Positions 20,584 to 32,400 of a DNA stretch of 64,000 nt are shown here, piece by piece. The stretch spans positions 988,501-1,052,500 of the forward strand of contig JAKOGI010000056.1 of assembly GCA_029747015.1 (NCBI GenBank), written 5' to 3'. The stretch's first letter is position 1. The number at the start of each line of letters is the position of its first letter. The position numbers and the translations under genes are program-made. The stretch comes from Carnegiea gigantea (lineage: Eukaryota > Streptophyta > Magnoliopsida > Caryophyllales > Cactaceae). The notes under the pieces are model-generated. The model saw only the letters and a program-made list of their open reading frames with translations. It was not told the DNA's origin and ran no database searches.

Positions 20584-22462
20584 ACTCCCCCGTGCTTGTC
20601 TCTTGCTTGTCCCCAAGCAAGGCTAGAACATGAATGAACAGAAAAGGGGTCGATAACCTCTAGCAACTCGCCTCCTCAGGCAAGGTCAATCGGGGATCAG
20701 TCGAATCAAACACAGTTGCACACAACCAATGGAATAATTTGAGGCATAAATACAATTTGCAAGATTCAGTTCAAATCATTGGAGGACCACATGTTCAAGT
20801 TAACACACCGTCAAACCATATCACCCCCCTCCCCAATCATGATGCATCTAAACAAGTAGTGGGCTAGTTGGCTTGGTAATGACTCTCATAGGGGGGAACA
20901 AAGTATATGCACTCCCTCACATGTGTTTAGAATATAAATAGGTTCACTCAACTCTCTTCCACTGAAACAAACTACCATAAGCTTGGTAGAATTCTCAATT
21001 CTCCACTGCTAAAATACAAAATACACAACAACAATCAAGAGGACTTTGCAGGGTTAAAATGGGGCTAAGGGTACAGGTGAGAGAGGGACAAACAGTTTGG
21101 GGAATGTGGAGCTAAAAGCCACAGCTAGTGAGCAACCAACACTTAAACAAATTACATCACACTCTCAATATGATTACAAACATGCTTTAAACCCATGGGA
21201 TTATCGAGAAGACACTAGATTAACATGCCAAACACTTTTATTTCTGATTTTTGTGTTCTTGCTCTTTGGGTTTTTTTTTTTTTTTTTGGGTTGGGACAAG
21301 CTTTGCTGCCCTTTTTTTTTTTTTTTTTTTTGAACGGAACAAGAAAGAGAGTGATTGGCACGCACAATAGCAATAAGCAAGTTTCCCGAATGATGACCAT
21401 GATACATCCCATTACATGCCAAAGTAACCACAACAATACCCAAAAATTACCCGCAAAATAGTGAAGTGTTGCTCTACTGGCTTTGGTTTAAAGGTAGGAG
21501 ATGTGTTTAGGCCAAAAGCTAGCAGGGAAAGGTTCACAACAAAACAGGTAAGGCTCAAAGGGGTAAGCAAGGGGTAAACATTACACAGCAGGTGGCAGTT
21601 TGGCTATGTAGCTCAAAAACAAATGAATGCCTCTATCATTTTTATTGCTGTATACATGCTAAATGCGATTTCAAAGAGAATCCAACCAAGTTCTAGAGAT
21701 GTTATGGAAGAGACACACATGAAAAAGAAATGAGACAAAATTGATGAATTAGTCTATAGTTTCAAAGTCTCACCGGTCACACTACCAAATAGCACAACCA
21801 ACCCCAAAGATGTCCTACTTGAAAGGAGTAATCATTCATGACAAGGGGGTTTCAAGGGCAAACAGGAATGCGAACTGAACAATGTGGTCACAAAAGTTTC
21901 AACATAATCAAGCAAATATTTTTTTTTTTTCCACAAAGAACCCACAAGCATACACAACTAAGTCAACCAACTGATCCACAAAGCCTCGGTCATCGTTATA
22001 GGAGGGGTTTTAAAAATCGTTTTTTTTTTGGGGGGGGGGAAGATGAAAGCAATAAAGCACCCTAAGCAGGAGTGGATAGATGAAGAGAAGAGTTGAAAGA
22101 ATTACCTCGCAGTCTTGTAATACTCCACTCAACAGACGTCCACTTAAAGCCAAGGGTTAGAAAATAAAACAAAAATAAAAACAAAAATATATATACAATG
22201 CAATACCTAACTATATGCGCTATCCTACATGCAAAATGAAATGAAATAGAAATAGAAAAATGAAATGAAAGCTAATGCATGCGGGGATGCAATATACAGA
22301 TGGGTATGTACAAATCACCACGAACCACAAACTACCACGAACCACAAACTACCACCGAACACTCGTGAGCTCACCCCCCCATGCCTAAACTGTTCATTGG
22401 CCCCAATGAAAAAGATAGGAAGAGAGACAGAACAAGTGGGGAAAGGGGGGAACAGAAAGCAG
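20584..22462 (-). other. Interior of the Athila-like element, 3' untranslated part
   Basis: Begins ACTCCCCCGTGCTTGTC with a short inverted repeat (CTTGCTTGTCCCCAAGCAAG). It then contains poly-T/poly-G tracts at about 21270-21330 and 22020-22039 and a CACGAACCACAAACTAC tandem at about 22319-22356. No pol-like coding frame was seen. Confidence 0.6.
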
Positions 22463-23104
22463 TCACTGGGTCCCATCGGGCCCAGGGGGAGGCCAAAAGG
22501 GCGGGGGAATGGGATAGAAATGGGAGGAACTACCCTGGGCAAAGGGTAGGGTGGATGAAGAACCTGCCGGGGCGCCAGGGAAAGAGCGAAAACGCTCCTC
22601 CAGCTGCCGAATCGTCTCGGACTGACGCCAAAGCAGTTCGTTCATCCTACGCCTCTCCTCATACTCACGGGCCTCGCGAATGGCCCGCTCCTCGTCACGC
22701 TGAATCCTCCTCAACTCCCTCTGCTCCTGGCGGTCAATATAACCGCGAAAATGGCTCACCCCCTCCTCTATGGAATCCATGCGCCCAGAAATGCGTAGGA
22801 TATCGCGGCTCATGCCGCTAAAACCCTCTCTAAGACCCGATACCTCCATTTGGAGATTCGAGAAAGACTGAAGGAACGTGGGGTCAAGCGGCAGATAAGC
22901 GGCGGAGGAGGAGGACCCACCCATGGAATGGGGAAATGGTGGGTGAAGGGGTGGTGGTGGTGGAATGGGCTCATGAGGAGTAAGGGCTCCACTACTCGTG
23001 GCCGCAGCCTCGGGAGCGTCATCGCCCTCATCACTCCTCTCCGCACTCTCCTCGCTTTCCTCTCCCTCATCTAAGTCCAGATCAGCGGCAAGAAAAACAG
23101 AGTT
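22463..23104 (-). pseudogene. Retrotransposon ORF remnant: acidic, coiled-coil C-terminal part
   Basis: The frame is open on the minus strand from about 23104 to TGA at 22463-22465. It begins with an acidic stretch (DLDEGEESEESAERSDEGDD), continues with proline-rich sequence and an internal Met (MGGSSSSAAYLPLD), then a charged coiled-coil (IDRQEQRELRRIQRDEERA) and a Pro-rich tail ending FWPPPGPDGTQ. In my memory such tails follow the 'putative plant transposon protein' domain in Athila-type elements; that identity is uncertain. The upstream part of the gene is missing because the frame is cut off at the edge of the foreign LTR at 23113. Confidence 0.5.
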
Positions 23105-23112
23105 TTAATATT

Positions 23113-24419
23113 TGTAAACCCCAAGTACAAGGTGTATCGTTGAGTACTTGGGGTGTCGTCCGCAGAAAATTGTGTTTCCAACTACCAGAGTTCACTAGAG
23201 CGTCTCAATCTAGGCGAGATCAAAGGGTGAAAGAGAAAAGACTAAACTACGCTACAAATACAGAAACAAGCGACTTGGAGTTGTGATTTTACCAATGGAT
23301 GAACCAACTAACCAAGTGAGTCCTAACGTACTCGAACCACACTATGAACAAGAGATGGTCGGTTGCACCATCAAAAACCACCCAAGCCCTCTCTCAAGGG
23401 TCATGAGTTAGTCTAACTCGTGTAACCACCTACTTTCGTGGGGTTAGGCGAATTAGACCACAAAACTAGCAACCCCGGACCTAGCTCGATTCGGATACTA
23501 CTTTCGTGTCCCGAACTCGGCTATTCCCTCTCCCACAGTAGCAAATTGACCTCACCTCTCAGCATAAGTCAATTGCCCAAAAATATGGATGAAAACCCTC
23601 TCAGGCATTTCATCGAACACTTGGCGGGCGTGAAAGAAAACTCTAAGTTCTAAGCATAGATCAGGTATGGTTAGGCCTAGTACAAGATCAATTAGCCATC
23701 AAGAGGCTAATCACAATCCAAACCAACAAAATCTACCAACACGCATGAAAACCTAAACTAACCAACAAGAACATAAACTCGAAGAACAAAACGAAGGGAA
23801 TGAAATAAAGCGAATTTAAACAAGTAAACAACATAAATTAACAATGAAATTAAATATATAAATCAACCAAAACCAATACAAGAATCAAAATCAACAAAAC
23901 ATAATTAACAAGAACATAAAGACTAGAGAGATAAAAGAGAAGAAAAACTTAATCTTGAATTGATGAAGAACTTGAAATCCAAAGGTTGAATCCAATGTTA
24001 CAATCTTCAATCTTAAACTAATCTCCCTTCTTAACTAAAATCTAACCTAAACTACTCTAGAAATCGCCAGAGAGACGCCCAAGCAAGCTCCCGTGCGACC
24101 TCTCGACGACCCCCCCAAACAGACGCCCGAACGAAGCCTTAAATAAATCGAGATCGGGCAAAACTGGGAGGATGGCGCGGTCAGGCCGTGCCACATTGCT
24201 GGCACGGTGGGCCGTCTCCCCGGTTTTGCCCGGTTTTGTCCGTTTCCGCCGGTTTTCGCTGTGTTGTCCCGTCTTCGTCCCTTTTTGCGACGTTTGCTTG
24301 ATTTGGAATTATTTTCTACAAAACACAAATAAAACAAGGTGAAATCCTATAAAATAAAGTTATTATACGAGCAAAAAGTGGGAGAAAGAGGCGCGTAAAA
24401 TGGGTAAATTTACCGTTCA
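23113..24419 (-). mobile_element. Second, different LTR inside the Athila-like element
   Basis: About 1307 bp. On the minus strand it starts TGAACGGTAAATTTACCC just after a purine-rich tract (GGTGTGGGGGTGTGT), and it ends GTACTTGGGGTTTACA. It resembles the outer LTRs only in general design, e.g. CTCTCAGGCATTTCATCGAAC versus CTCTCAGGCAATTCATCGAAC and a GGCACG hairpin. No matching partner LTR and no clean 5-bp duplication were found. It is either the 3' LTR of a truncated nested element whose interior lies to the right, or the trace of recombination between two Athila-type families. Confidence 0.6.
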
Positions 24420-26081
24420 ACACACCCCCACACCTATCTTTTGCTCGTCCTCGAGCAAAATAAAAGAAAAACTAAAATAAACAACTAACTCACTTTCGTA
24501 GGAATCACGGTTGCATTTAGCATATGCAACAAGCCCTTTAAACCCCTTGGTTACCCCAAGTGGACGAGAAAGGTCTCGTGAGGGTTTGCAGAAGATATAC
24601 CCACAAAATCTCAAAAAGAAAAAACAAAGAAAAGAGAAACAAAAATCGAAAAATAAAAATGGCAAAACACAATATATACAACAGGGTGAACTGTACACAT
24701 TCGGATCAACCAAAACCACCTAGTAGCTCAAGTATCAGTCTGTACACAAGCATTATATGTATTTCAGGACAAATCATCCCAAAGAATGGCATCCATACAT
24801 CAGCTTTTCACCCCACGACACATGAAAATAATGAATCCATCCTGGTGCCTGGTGTGCAAGTGTATCATCACCCTAACACTAAGCCTACCAAAAACAAATT
24901 CAATCCCACGCAATTGACACAAGCTACCTTTTTGATTGGCTAGCATGGAAAGCAGGCTTCCCCAGTAGCAATATTACCTCAAAGGGTAACACCCAGTAGC
25001 GCATGCCTCAAAGGGGTACTTGTCATTTCCAACTTTTTTCTTCCCCACTTTCTTTTCTTTCCATTATTATTTTTTCAATACAAACTCATGTCACGCCTCA
25101 AAGGGATACACCCAGTAGCGCTTGAATTTGTTTGTTTTTGCTTTTGTTTTGGAAAAAAGGGGGTGCCGGCACATATAAAGAGAACTGTGCAGTGGACAAT
25201 GGGAGAGTCAATCGTGGAAGACTAAGAATTCAGGATGATGACAATACATGAATTCAGACTGGATTGCAAAATTACGATGGACTGTTGGGGTTAGAACTGA
25301 GGTCTAAAACGACAGACTGGGATGAACATCTATCATGCACATTATACTTATATACGAGTTAATAGTCAAGGTATCAGGGATCAAGGCTAATCAAAATAGT
25401 ACAAAACTCCCTTAAATGCAAAAAGAAAAGAAAAATTTACACAAAAATGAAAATTTTTCACAAAAATAAGAAGAAAAATGGGAGATGACCCCACCCTCAC
25501 ACCTAAATCTCACAATGTCCTCATTGGGAGCCGTGAGTCATCACCAACACACAAAAATAAAGAAAAACAAAATCAAACACAAGAAAAACAAAAATCGACA
25601 AAAATATACACAAGCTAACACACTCTCCCAAAAACACAATCTCACCCAAAACAACAACACGATCACACATATATACAAACTGACACCACCAAAAACAAAT
25701 ATGGACCAATCCAACAACACCACCAATCACAACACAATAAAAATCCACAAAAACACGAAAATGGTGATCATAGCCAACAACAGCTCGGCAGCATCCACAT
25801 TTCACCACAAGATGATCACCAACCAAAACACAATCCTAAATATCCACAACTAAACAAAAATAAAAAGAAAGAAAAGAAATATAGAAAGAAGGGGGGAAGA
25901 GTGAGAACGAGTATACCAAGTCGGGTACTGAATGTACCCGAACTATGCCATGACGGCTTAAGGAGCATCAGCCATTCCTTGTCGCTCAAGATGCGAGTCG
26001 GCAGCTCGGATGCAGTCAAAGCTCTCAGAAGCTTATCGTGTGCCGGTGCATGCATCTCCGAATGGTGCGAATAAGAGAACA
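24420..26081 (-). other. Interior sequence to the right of the foreign LTR
   Basis: Starts ACACACCCCCACACC with the short inverted repeat TTTGCTCGTCCTCGAGCAAA. Around 24980-25130 the phrase CGCCTCAAAGGG(G)TA with CCCAGTAGCGC recurs three times. From 25485 it is A/C-rich and low in complexity. At about 25820-26172 a minus-strand frame continues the gag-region protein after a frameshift. No pol domains were seen. Confidence 0.5.
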
Positions 26082-27215
26082 CTAGTAAGAATTGAGCAAA
26101 CAAAGTGAGTGTCCTCTTAGACTTATCAAATGCCATAGAAAATTGAAATAATGATGAAAGAAAGTGGCCCACTCAGGTTTTCTAGGCATGTCCTCTAGGT
26201 ATGCACAAAAAGGGTCCAAGGAGGGATTATACCCCCGAATGTCACCTAGGGACTCATGGAGTGCATGCAAGTGGGAGTGCATGGTGGAAAGGAGAGGAGA
26301 TGAAGTGGGGGTGAAGTCAAGTGGGTTGGTGCAAATTGGGCTGATGTGGTCAATACTAGGTGCGACACCAACCACCGAACTGTCATCACACAACTCCTCG
26401 GAAGGAGCCTCCTCAAGATATGGCTCAACCAATGTAAGTTCTCCTGACCAAGGAAGTAAAATATCCTCTACAAAGCTAGCATCACCCTGAAAAGTCTCGC
26501 CGATCTCTAACCCCGTGCACTGAGTTAAAGGGAAGGGAGAAGCATGTAAGGTCAGAGCACTAACGCTAGTGCCCATAGGTATACTAGAAAAGGATGGAGC
26601 GACGAACGCCAATGGAGTCGAGGGAAGGTCAAACACTTCTCCTGGGTCGGTCAAAGGTGCATCATCAATAACATTCGACCCTAGGGGAAGGGAAGACTCA
26701 CAATCATCATAGAGACGAGCCTCAAGTCTAGGGTAAGGTAAACTAGAGTTGGTCTCATGCGATAAACTCCACTCCCTCATCCTATTAGCAAAGCGTTCAT
26801 TTTGCTCATTCATTGCCCCTATCATGGCATCAAGTCTCGCATAGCATTCATTGGAAACAGCACGATGGGGACAAGAATTCACATAATGGTCAAAAGATTG
26901 GCAAAAAGAGCACAACACTTGAGGGTAAGCAGAATAGTGATGACATTGGTCTCTAACATCATTAGATTGCCATTGATGCCAAGCTAGAGACTCAAACAAA
27001 TCCCACATGTCATCGGCATTTAAGGAACACAAACCACCATAACACATGGACTCAAGGATCGCTCGAGTCTCATATGTTACCCCCTCAAGCACAACATCGC
27101 ATACTTCCCATTTCTCATACGTGAAATGCACATATTGAGCACAATAATCATTAAACCGAGATAAATATTGCCAAAAAGATTCGTGTCCAAATTGAGGGAA
27201 ATGGAAAATAGCCAT
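26082..27215 (-). CDS. Athila-like retrotransposon Gag-type protein (377 aa), 3' end frameshifted
   Basis: ATG at 27215-27213 lies about 105 bases inside the primer site. The frame runs to a stop at 26082. The N-terminal part (FWQYLSRFNDYCAQY, then VLEGVTYETRAILESMCYGG and WDLFESLAWHQWQ) resembles Athila-type gag core sequence. CSFCQSFDHYVNSC fits a C-X2-C-X4-H-X4-C zinc knuckle. The rest is acidic and Ser/Pro-rich. Near the 3' end the reading frame appears to slip: around 26130-26160 the family-like continuation (FSMAFDKSKRTLTLFAQ, DKLLRALTASEL) moves to the frame at 25816-26172. The part before the core seems short compared with full-length Athila Gag, which fits a degenerate, non-autonomous element. 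Confidence 0.6.
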   Translation of the reverse strand: MAIFHFPQFGHESFWQYLSRFNDYCAQYVHFTYEKWEVCDVVLEGVTYETRAILESMCYGGLCSLNADDMWDLFESLAWHQWQSNDVRDQCHHYSAYPQVLCSFCQSFDHYVNSCPHRAVSNECYARLDAMIGAMNEQNERFANRMREWSLSHETNSSLPYPRLEARLYDDCESSLPLGSNVIDDAPLTDPGEVFDLPSTPLAFVAPSFSSIPMGTSVSALTLHASPFPLTQCTGLEIGETFQGDASFVEDILLPWSGELTLVEPYLEEAPSEELCDDSSVVGVAPSIDHISPICTNPLDFTPTSSPLLSTMHSHLHALHESLGDIRGYNPSLDPFCAYLEDMPRKPEWATFFHHYFNFLWHLISLRGHSLCLLNSY

Positions 27216-27320
27216 CCTGAATTTTTTTTTTTTCAAATTTTTGATTTTTTAAATTTTTTGGATTTTCTAAAGGCCTAGCCTCGAATGCTAAAGTAAACCC
27301 CAATATTGAAAAACGACAAT

Positions 27321-27338
27321 TCCCCGGCAACGGCACCA
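27321..27338 (-). other. Primer binding site of the Athila-like element
   Basis: Minus strand TGGTGCCGTTGCCGGGGA, six bases from the LTR at 27345. It corresponds to the tRNA-Asp-type primer site TGGCGCCGTTGCCGGGGA used by Athila-type elements, with one substitution. Confidence 0.75.
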
Positions 27339-27344
27339 AAAACT

Positions 27345-28637
27345 TGTTGTGTTAAAAATGTACCGCAAGTGCATGGTGCCGGTTGTAGCCAGCAAAGGCA
27401 AGTACGGGTCGTATCCGCAGGGAACTTGGTTTCAATCACCGAATCAACCTTTAACACTTAATCTAGGCTTGAGTCTAATGGAGTGAGCTCAACTGATTCT
27501 ATTTCTATTGGGTCTAAATCAATTATGAAGAGAATCCTGGATTGGGGTTCACCACACTATGATGTTCCTTAAAAAGTAAACTAGGTTATGTGAATATGCC
27601 CGCAAGATAATTGAAATGGGATGATTACCAATTAAAAGCATCTACGCCTTCTTTCAAAGGTCATTAGACTGGTCAGGTTATTCTAGTTATCTATTTTCAT
27701 GAAACTAGAATCTCAAGACCACAAGATCGTGTAATTTTAATTCCCGATTGAAACCTCAACTACGTTCGTGTCAAGTAATTCAACCGCTCACAAAGCTACT
27801 CTAAGTAAAGGACCTAACTTTCGTTAGTCTCCTAAACCCTAGTTAAGAACATGAATTTAACCCTCTCAGGCAATTCATCGAACACCTGGCATGCTAAGTG
27901 AGAAATCAATTATACTTCAGGCATAAATTCACAAAAACCTAGAAATGACAATCAAAATCACATCATAAAGGCTACACCTAATCCAAGATTAAGAAACTTA
28001 GCCGCTAAACATTGTTCTAATCAAAATCACAACTTCAATCAATAACAATAACATGCCAAGGAGTGCGAAACTTGAATTAAAACGTAAGAGAAAGGGTAGA
28101 AAAGTGTACTATGAATAATTTGCTGCGATAATCTTCCGAAGGCGTAAACGGAATCCAATCCAAAGCTTTGAATTCAATAACAACAAAAAGTAAACCTAAG
28201 AATCCTAGAAGTCGCCTATCTCGAGAGAGGAGAAGAAATTAGAATCCAAAAAACCCCCGATTACAACGCACGCAAATCGATAAAACGGGAGAAACTAAAG
28301 TGGCACGGTCGTACCACCCGGCACGGGTCCACCGTGCCACTTTTCTGACTTTTGTTTCTTCGCTTCTTTGGGTGGCACGCTCGTGCCACCTGGCCTGAAA
28401 TCACCGTGCCGCCTACTTTAGCTCAAGATCGTTCCTTTTTGCTCCAATTTAGCGCGGCATTGGCTTGTTTTCCTCATTTATTCAAGTCAGATTCCTGTAA
28501 ACACGAAAACACAACTTTTAGGTGGATTTGAGATAAACAATGAACAATCGACCTCTAAACTCACGAAATTATACCAGAAACTGCCGAGTTAAGAGGTAAA
28601 AACCATGCCTAAAAGTGTGTAAAATAGAGGTTTATCA
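27345..28637 (-). repeat. Right LTR of the Athila-like element (5' LTR in element sense)
   Basis: 1293 bp, about 97% identical to the left LTR by hand count. The first hairpin reads AAAGTGGCACGGT...ACCGTGCCACTTT (28297-28309 with 28331-28343), so the pair changed between copies is still complementary. Confidence 0.88.
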
Positions 28638-28642
28638 ATTAT

Positions 28643-29469
28643 AAATTTTCTCTATTAACAAGACTTGAATGTAACACTTTATTTAAATAATATAAGTGTC
28701 AAACTACTTGAACCAACTTGTTTCTCACCCAATAATTTGTGTTTATGATAAGAGCGTAACAAATTTGAATTTCCCCTGAATTTGACCAGCCTAAGATTCA
28801 ATGAGTAAGTATTCTTCTTCTATTCTTATCATCATGTCTAAAATTAGGAACCAGGCTTGAAAACTTATCTTATTCTTACGAACTCAATTACACGTGTTGA
28901 TTAGGTACGAGGCATTATTCTTTAACCAAAAGTCCGAACCACAAAATGTCATACCTATTACCTTGCAGCACCCTCCATCCCCCCCAAGAAAATTGTACTA
29001 AATCATCTCATAGACCGTGTCAACAATAATTGCAAACAAATCTATTCATACTTTAATAAGTTTTATGTGAGATCGTCTCACGATGACTTAGATCATAACG
29101 TCTTAGTAGGAAGGGGCATGCGGTGGGTGCAGGGCATACGGGACGGGTGGAGTTATACCGACACCCATATCCATTTTCAAAAGTCATCCCCATGCCCATC
29201 GAATTTTCAAAATCTATCCTCAAATCCATGCGCATCGGGTATTCTGAGTATTTTGAATTTTATTTGGGTATATACAGATATTATTAAAATATGATATCAT
29301 TGTGTACGATAATTTCTTTTACCTAACAAAATTTATAAAACTAAATTAAACCAGGTAGAATATTCTAAGGAAATACAATATCGATTGGATTAAGTGCAAG
29401 AGTTCAAACTTAGCTCATAAACAAAAACTGCATCCTAGAAATGACTGAAATGAGAGAGTAAGGGACATA
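28643..29469. other. Intergenic region between two retrotransposon insertions
   Basis: First about 80 bp are the right half of the interrupted dispersed repeat. At 29100-29290 there is GGGCATACGGGACGGGTGG/CCCATATCCATTTTCAAAAG-type sequence, and related GGGACGGGTGATGCC/ACCCGTACACATACCC sequence occurs at 33040-33220, suggesting a second dispersed repeat. No gene is seen. Confidence 0.4.
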
Positions 29470-29474
29470 ACACA

Positions 29475-32400
29475 TGTAACGCCCCCAACTGCTAATGCCT
29501 GATTACTCCACTTTAACCACTAATTTATTATTACTTTGCAGCGGAAGAATTTCAATTTGATTGGAGGCATTACCGCCGTTCCATGATGGAACAAGACTAT
29601 ATGATTTCCTGTACTTTTGGAAGCACAAGTAAACATCTCTCTAATCATGCAGTTCATAATGGATGTGATGACTTGGCATATTAACTCTAAGTATTACCCG
29701 CCCCACAGTTTCAAAAGCACAACTTTAAGCCGTTCTCCAGAATGCTACCTACCATCACTGTGAGCCTTAAGCTAGCTACGCCCAATCAAAATTGCAACTC
29801 TTATTCACTTCTTGCGACCTTTCCGGTTTGCCAGGAGGACGAGCGTTCATGGGTCTCTTACCTAAAACAGAAAACATAAAAACATTCGAATGATGAGTCG
29901 AAGCTCAGCACGTACATACCTATGCAGTAAAATAAGTTTTATGTGAAATTAGTTGGGCCGGCCGTATTTCAAAAACATTTTAATTTGCAAACAGGAGAGA
30001 GAGAATGTACATGTAAAACTGCTTTGCTGATTATTATCTGAAAGTGGACGCCTTGGTCGATGTACATCTTGAAACGATCATACTTTAGGTGCTCACCCCC
30101 CAGGCCGATCGAGAAGCCTGAGTTGACGCCGCGCGCGGGTATATTGATAGGCATAAGCCCTAATAATTGATGGGCATAAGCCCTAATGATTGATGATTGG
30201 CGGGGCCACTTGTTTATGTGACAAAACATTGAGAAATTGGTTCATTAAATGAATCTTGTATTAATTTTTCATTGCTGAGAACTTTGTGAGTTTTTCAAGA
30301 ACATAAGCAATGTACGTACCTGGTCTTTGATATTCTCTCTCCTTGGTAATGGAGAATGTGCGTTGGCAGCTTGAAACGACAGAGGTGACCTCACTCCTGT
30401 TTCAAATATGTTATTTGTGCGATTAGTGCAAGATTAAAGAGTTTAATTGAGTTTCTTGGTTTAATGACTAATTTAATTTAAATCCCTTGACCTCTGTGTT
30501 AATCATTAGCATGACAAACGTTATTGCTATCATAACTGATATTTATATTATTAAGCTATGATAGGCCTTAATATTACTACTCATAGTGTTATAAATAGTA
30601 ATGTTATTGTCGATAAACCTATTATAGTCATTGCCATTAGTGGTGTTGGATGTCATGCTTGATATCGTCATGAATTTCCTTTCCATTACTATTACGATCA
30701 TTATGAAAAGAGATATTATGGTTAGCTATAGGGATTTAGTTATGAGGGACTAAGATACTAACTCGACTAGCAGTTCTAGCTCGATTTCCGACGTCACACC
30801 ATGCTTTCCTATACCAATAGAAGATATTTTTGCTCCTTTAAATGAGCTCTGATCCTGTTTATTCATTTGAGTCTCAAAACATACTTCATTCTCCAATATT
30901 CAACAAGAATTAATCTTTACTCCTCTCTTCAACATACCCAAGCACGTAATTAATCTTTAGCATCCATTCCACCCCAGTTACCTTACCCTTTTACTGAATC
31001 ACGAGAGTTCAACCCAATACACCCCTAAAATTCGTCCAATGATTCCTAATTTAGTCTCCCATATCCATCTCGTACTTAATTTGTTTTCCAAAATCCCAAA
31101 TTAATAGTTCCACTTAATTCTTATATACCAACACGTTTTCCATTCCTCAAATTAATCTCAAAGAGTTTAATTAGGCTATTAATCTCAACCACCCAATAAA
31201 CAATTCCTTCCTTTAATTACTAAACTCTAGAATCAAAGTAACCCACACTTAATTCGTGATTTGCAAACATTCAAAGTCACCATATCTCCCTCCATTCTCT
31301 CTACCGTCCATATTTGGAAAATAGGTCATGTCATATACTTATAAAATCACCCCAAATATACATAATTCTCATTAATTCCCAATTCGATTATTTATTATAA
31401 TTTACTGAAACCTAAATCATCCACAACCAAAATTGTATTTTTGAATAAGCTGTGATCATAAAATAACCCACACCTTCATTTCATTACATATATCCACACA
31501 AAACTCCACCCATCTCCTTCGATTTTTTTCTCACTTGGCCACTATGTTCATGGTATGCTTGAACTCATTAACCTTGCACATATATATACATATATATGTC
31601 AATATAATCATCACTTAATTCATTAACACCACTAAATCAATATAATTAGCTTAAACTTCATTTAAGCCATAAACCTTAAATTTCCGTACCCATGATAATA
31701 TTGCACATACACATACTCCAAAATTTCAATCAATTATAACCAAATTTCGTCTCAAGTCTCCAAAACAACACACATATCCAGCATATATAATTCACTAATT
31801 TCATTCAATTGTTCATTGAATTCAATCTCAATCTCATCAAAATAACATGATCAATCCCAACCCTTACACCCAAAAATCACATTCCCAATACCACGTTTAT
31901 CCCCATCCCCACTTCATCCACTTAATTTTTCAATCAAAGTTCAAGAAAACTGCAATTTAATAGGTATTCAAACTCACTATATCAATATTCACAAAAATTG
32001 AATCACAAACAATCAAACCCAAATTAGGAGAGGTTAGGGTTCCACACTTTTCACTCCAAATTGGAGTTTGAGCAAGAGGAAGGAGATGGTGATGTTGTTG
32101 GGTAGTGGTGGACGGCAGTCAGAATGGCCGGTGTTCGCCAGCTGCTGGCGTGTCCCGGCCGACGACGCGTGACCAACAGAGGGGAAGGGGCCGCGCAGTA
32201 CAGGGGGTCGAAAGAGTTGAGGGAGTGATGGTGTTGGCTGGTGGTGTGGTCGGCGACTGGGGTTGTCGATGGCCGGCGATGGGTGGCGACGGGTGGCCGG
32301 TGAGTAGCCGGCAGATGGTGAGCATCGGGCAGAGCAAAGAAGAGGAAAGGAGGGGTGTGTCGTGGGCTGCGAAGAAAAGCAGAGGAAAATGTTTGGGTGC

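Larger units (their letters stand above)
19292..28637 (-). mobile_element. Athila-like LTR retrotransposon, ~9.35 kb, minus strand, lacking pol
   Basis: Two LTRs of about 1.29 kb (19292-20583 and 27345-28637) start TGTTGTGTTAAAAATG and end GAGGTTTATCA, with ATTAT duplicated at the outer edges. On the minus strand the primer site TGGTGCCGTTGCCGGGGA (27338-27321) lies a few bases inside the right LTR; it fits the tRNA-Asp-type site known from Athila elements, with one change from TGGCGCC. A polypurine tract (GCACGGGGGAGT) abuts the left LTR at 20584-20595. A gag frame follows the primer site (26082-27215). No protease, reverse transcriptase, RNase H or integrase was found in the 6.76-kb interior, so the copy is non-autonomous. 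By hand count the LTRs differ at about 41 positions (about 3%), implying a fairly recent insertion. A second, unrelated LTR lies inside (23113-24419). Confidence 0.85.

Noticed and set aside
22265..22821. Plus-strand open frames opposite the Athila-like ORF
   Set aside because: They are antisense shadows of the minus-strand coiled-coil ORF; the minus strand has the sensible protein.
19170..28640. A CRISPR-like or satellite array suggested by recurring CTCTCAGGCAATTCATCGAAC
   Set aside because: The repeats are explained by the two LTRs of the Athila-like element and the related foreign LTR.
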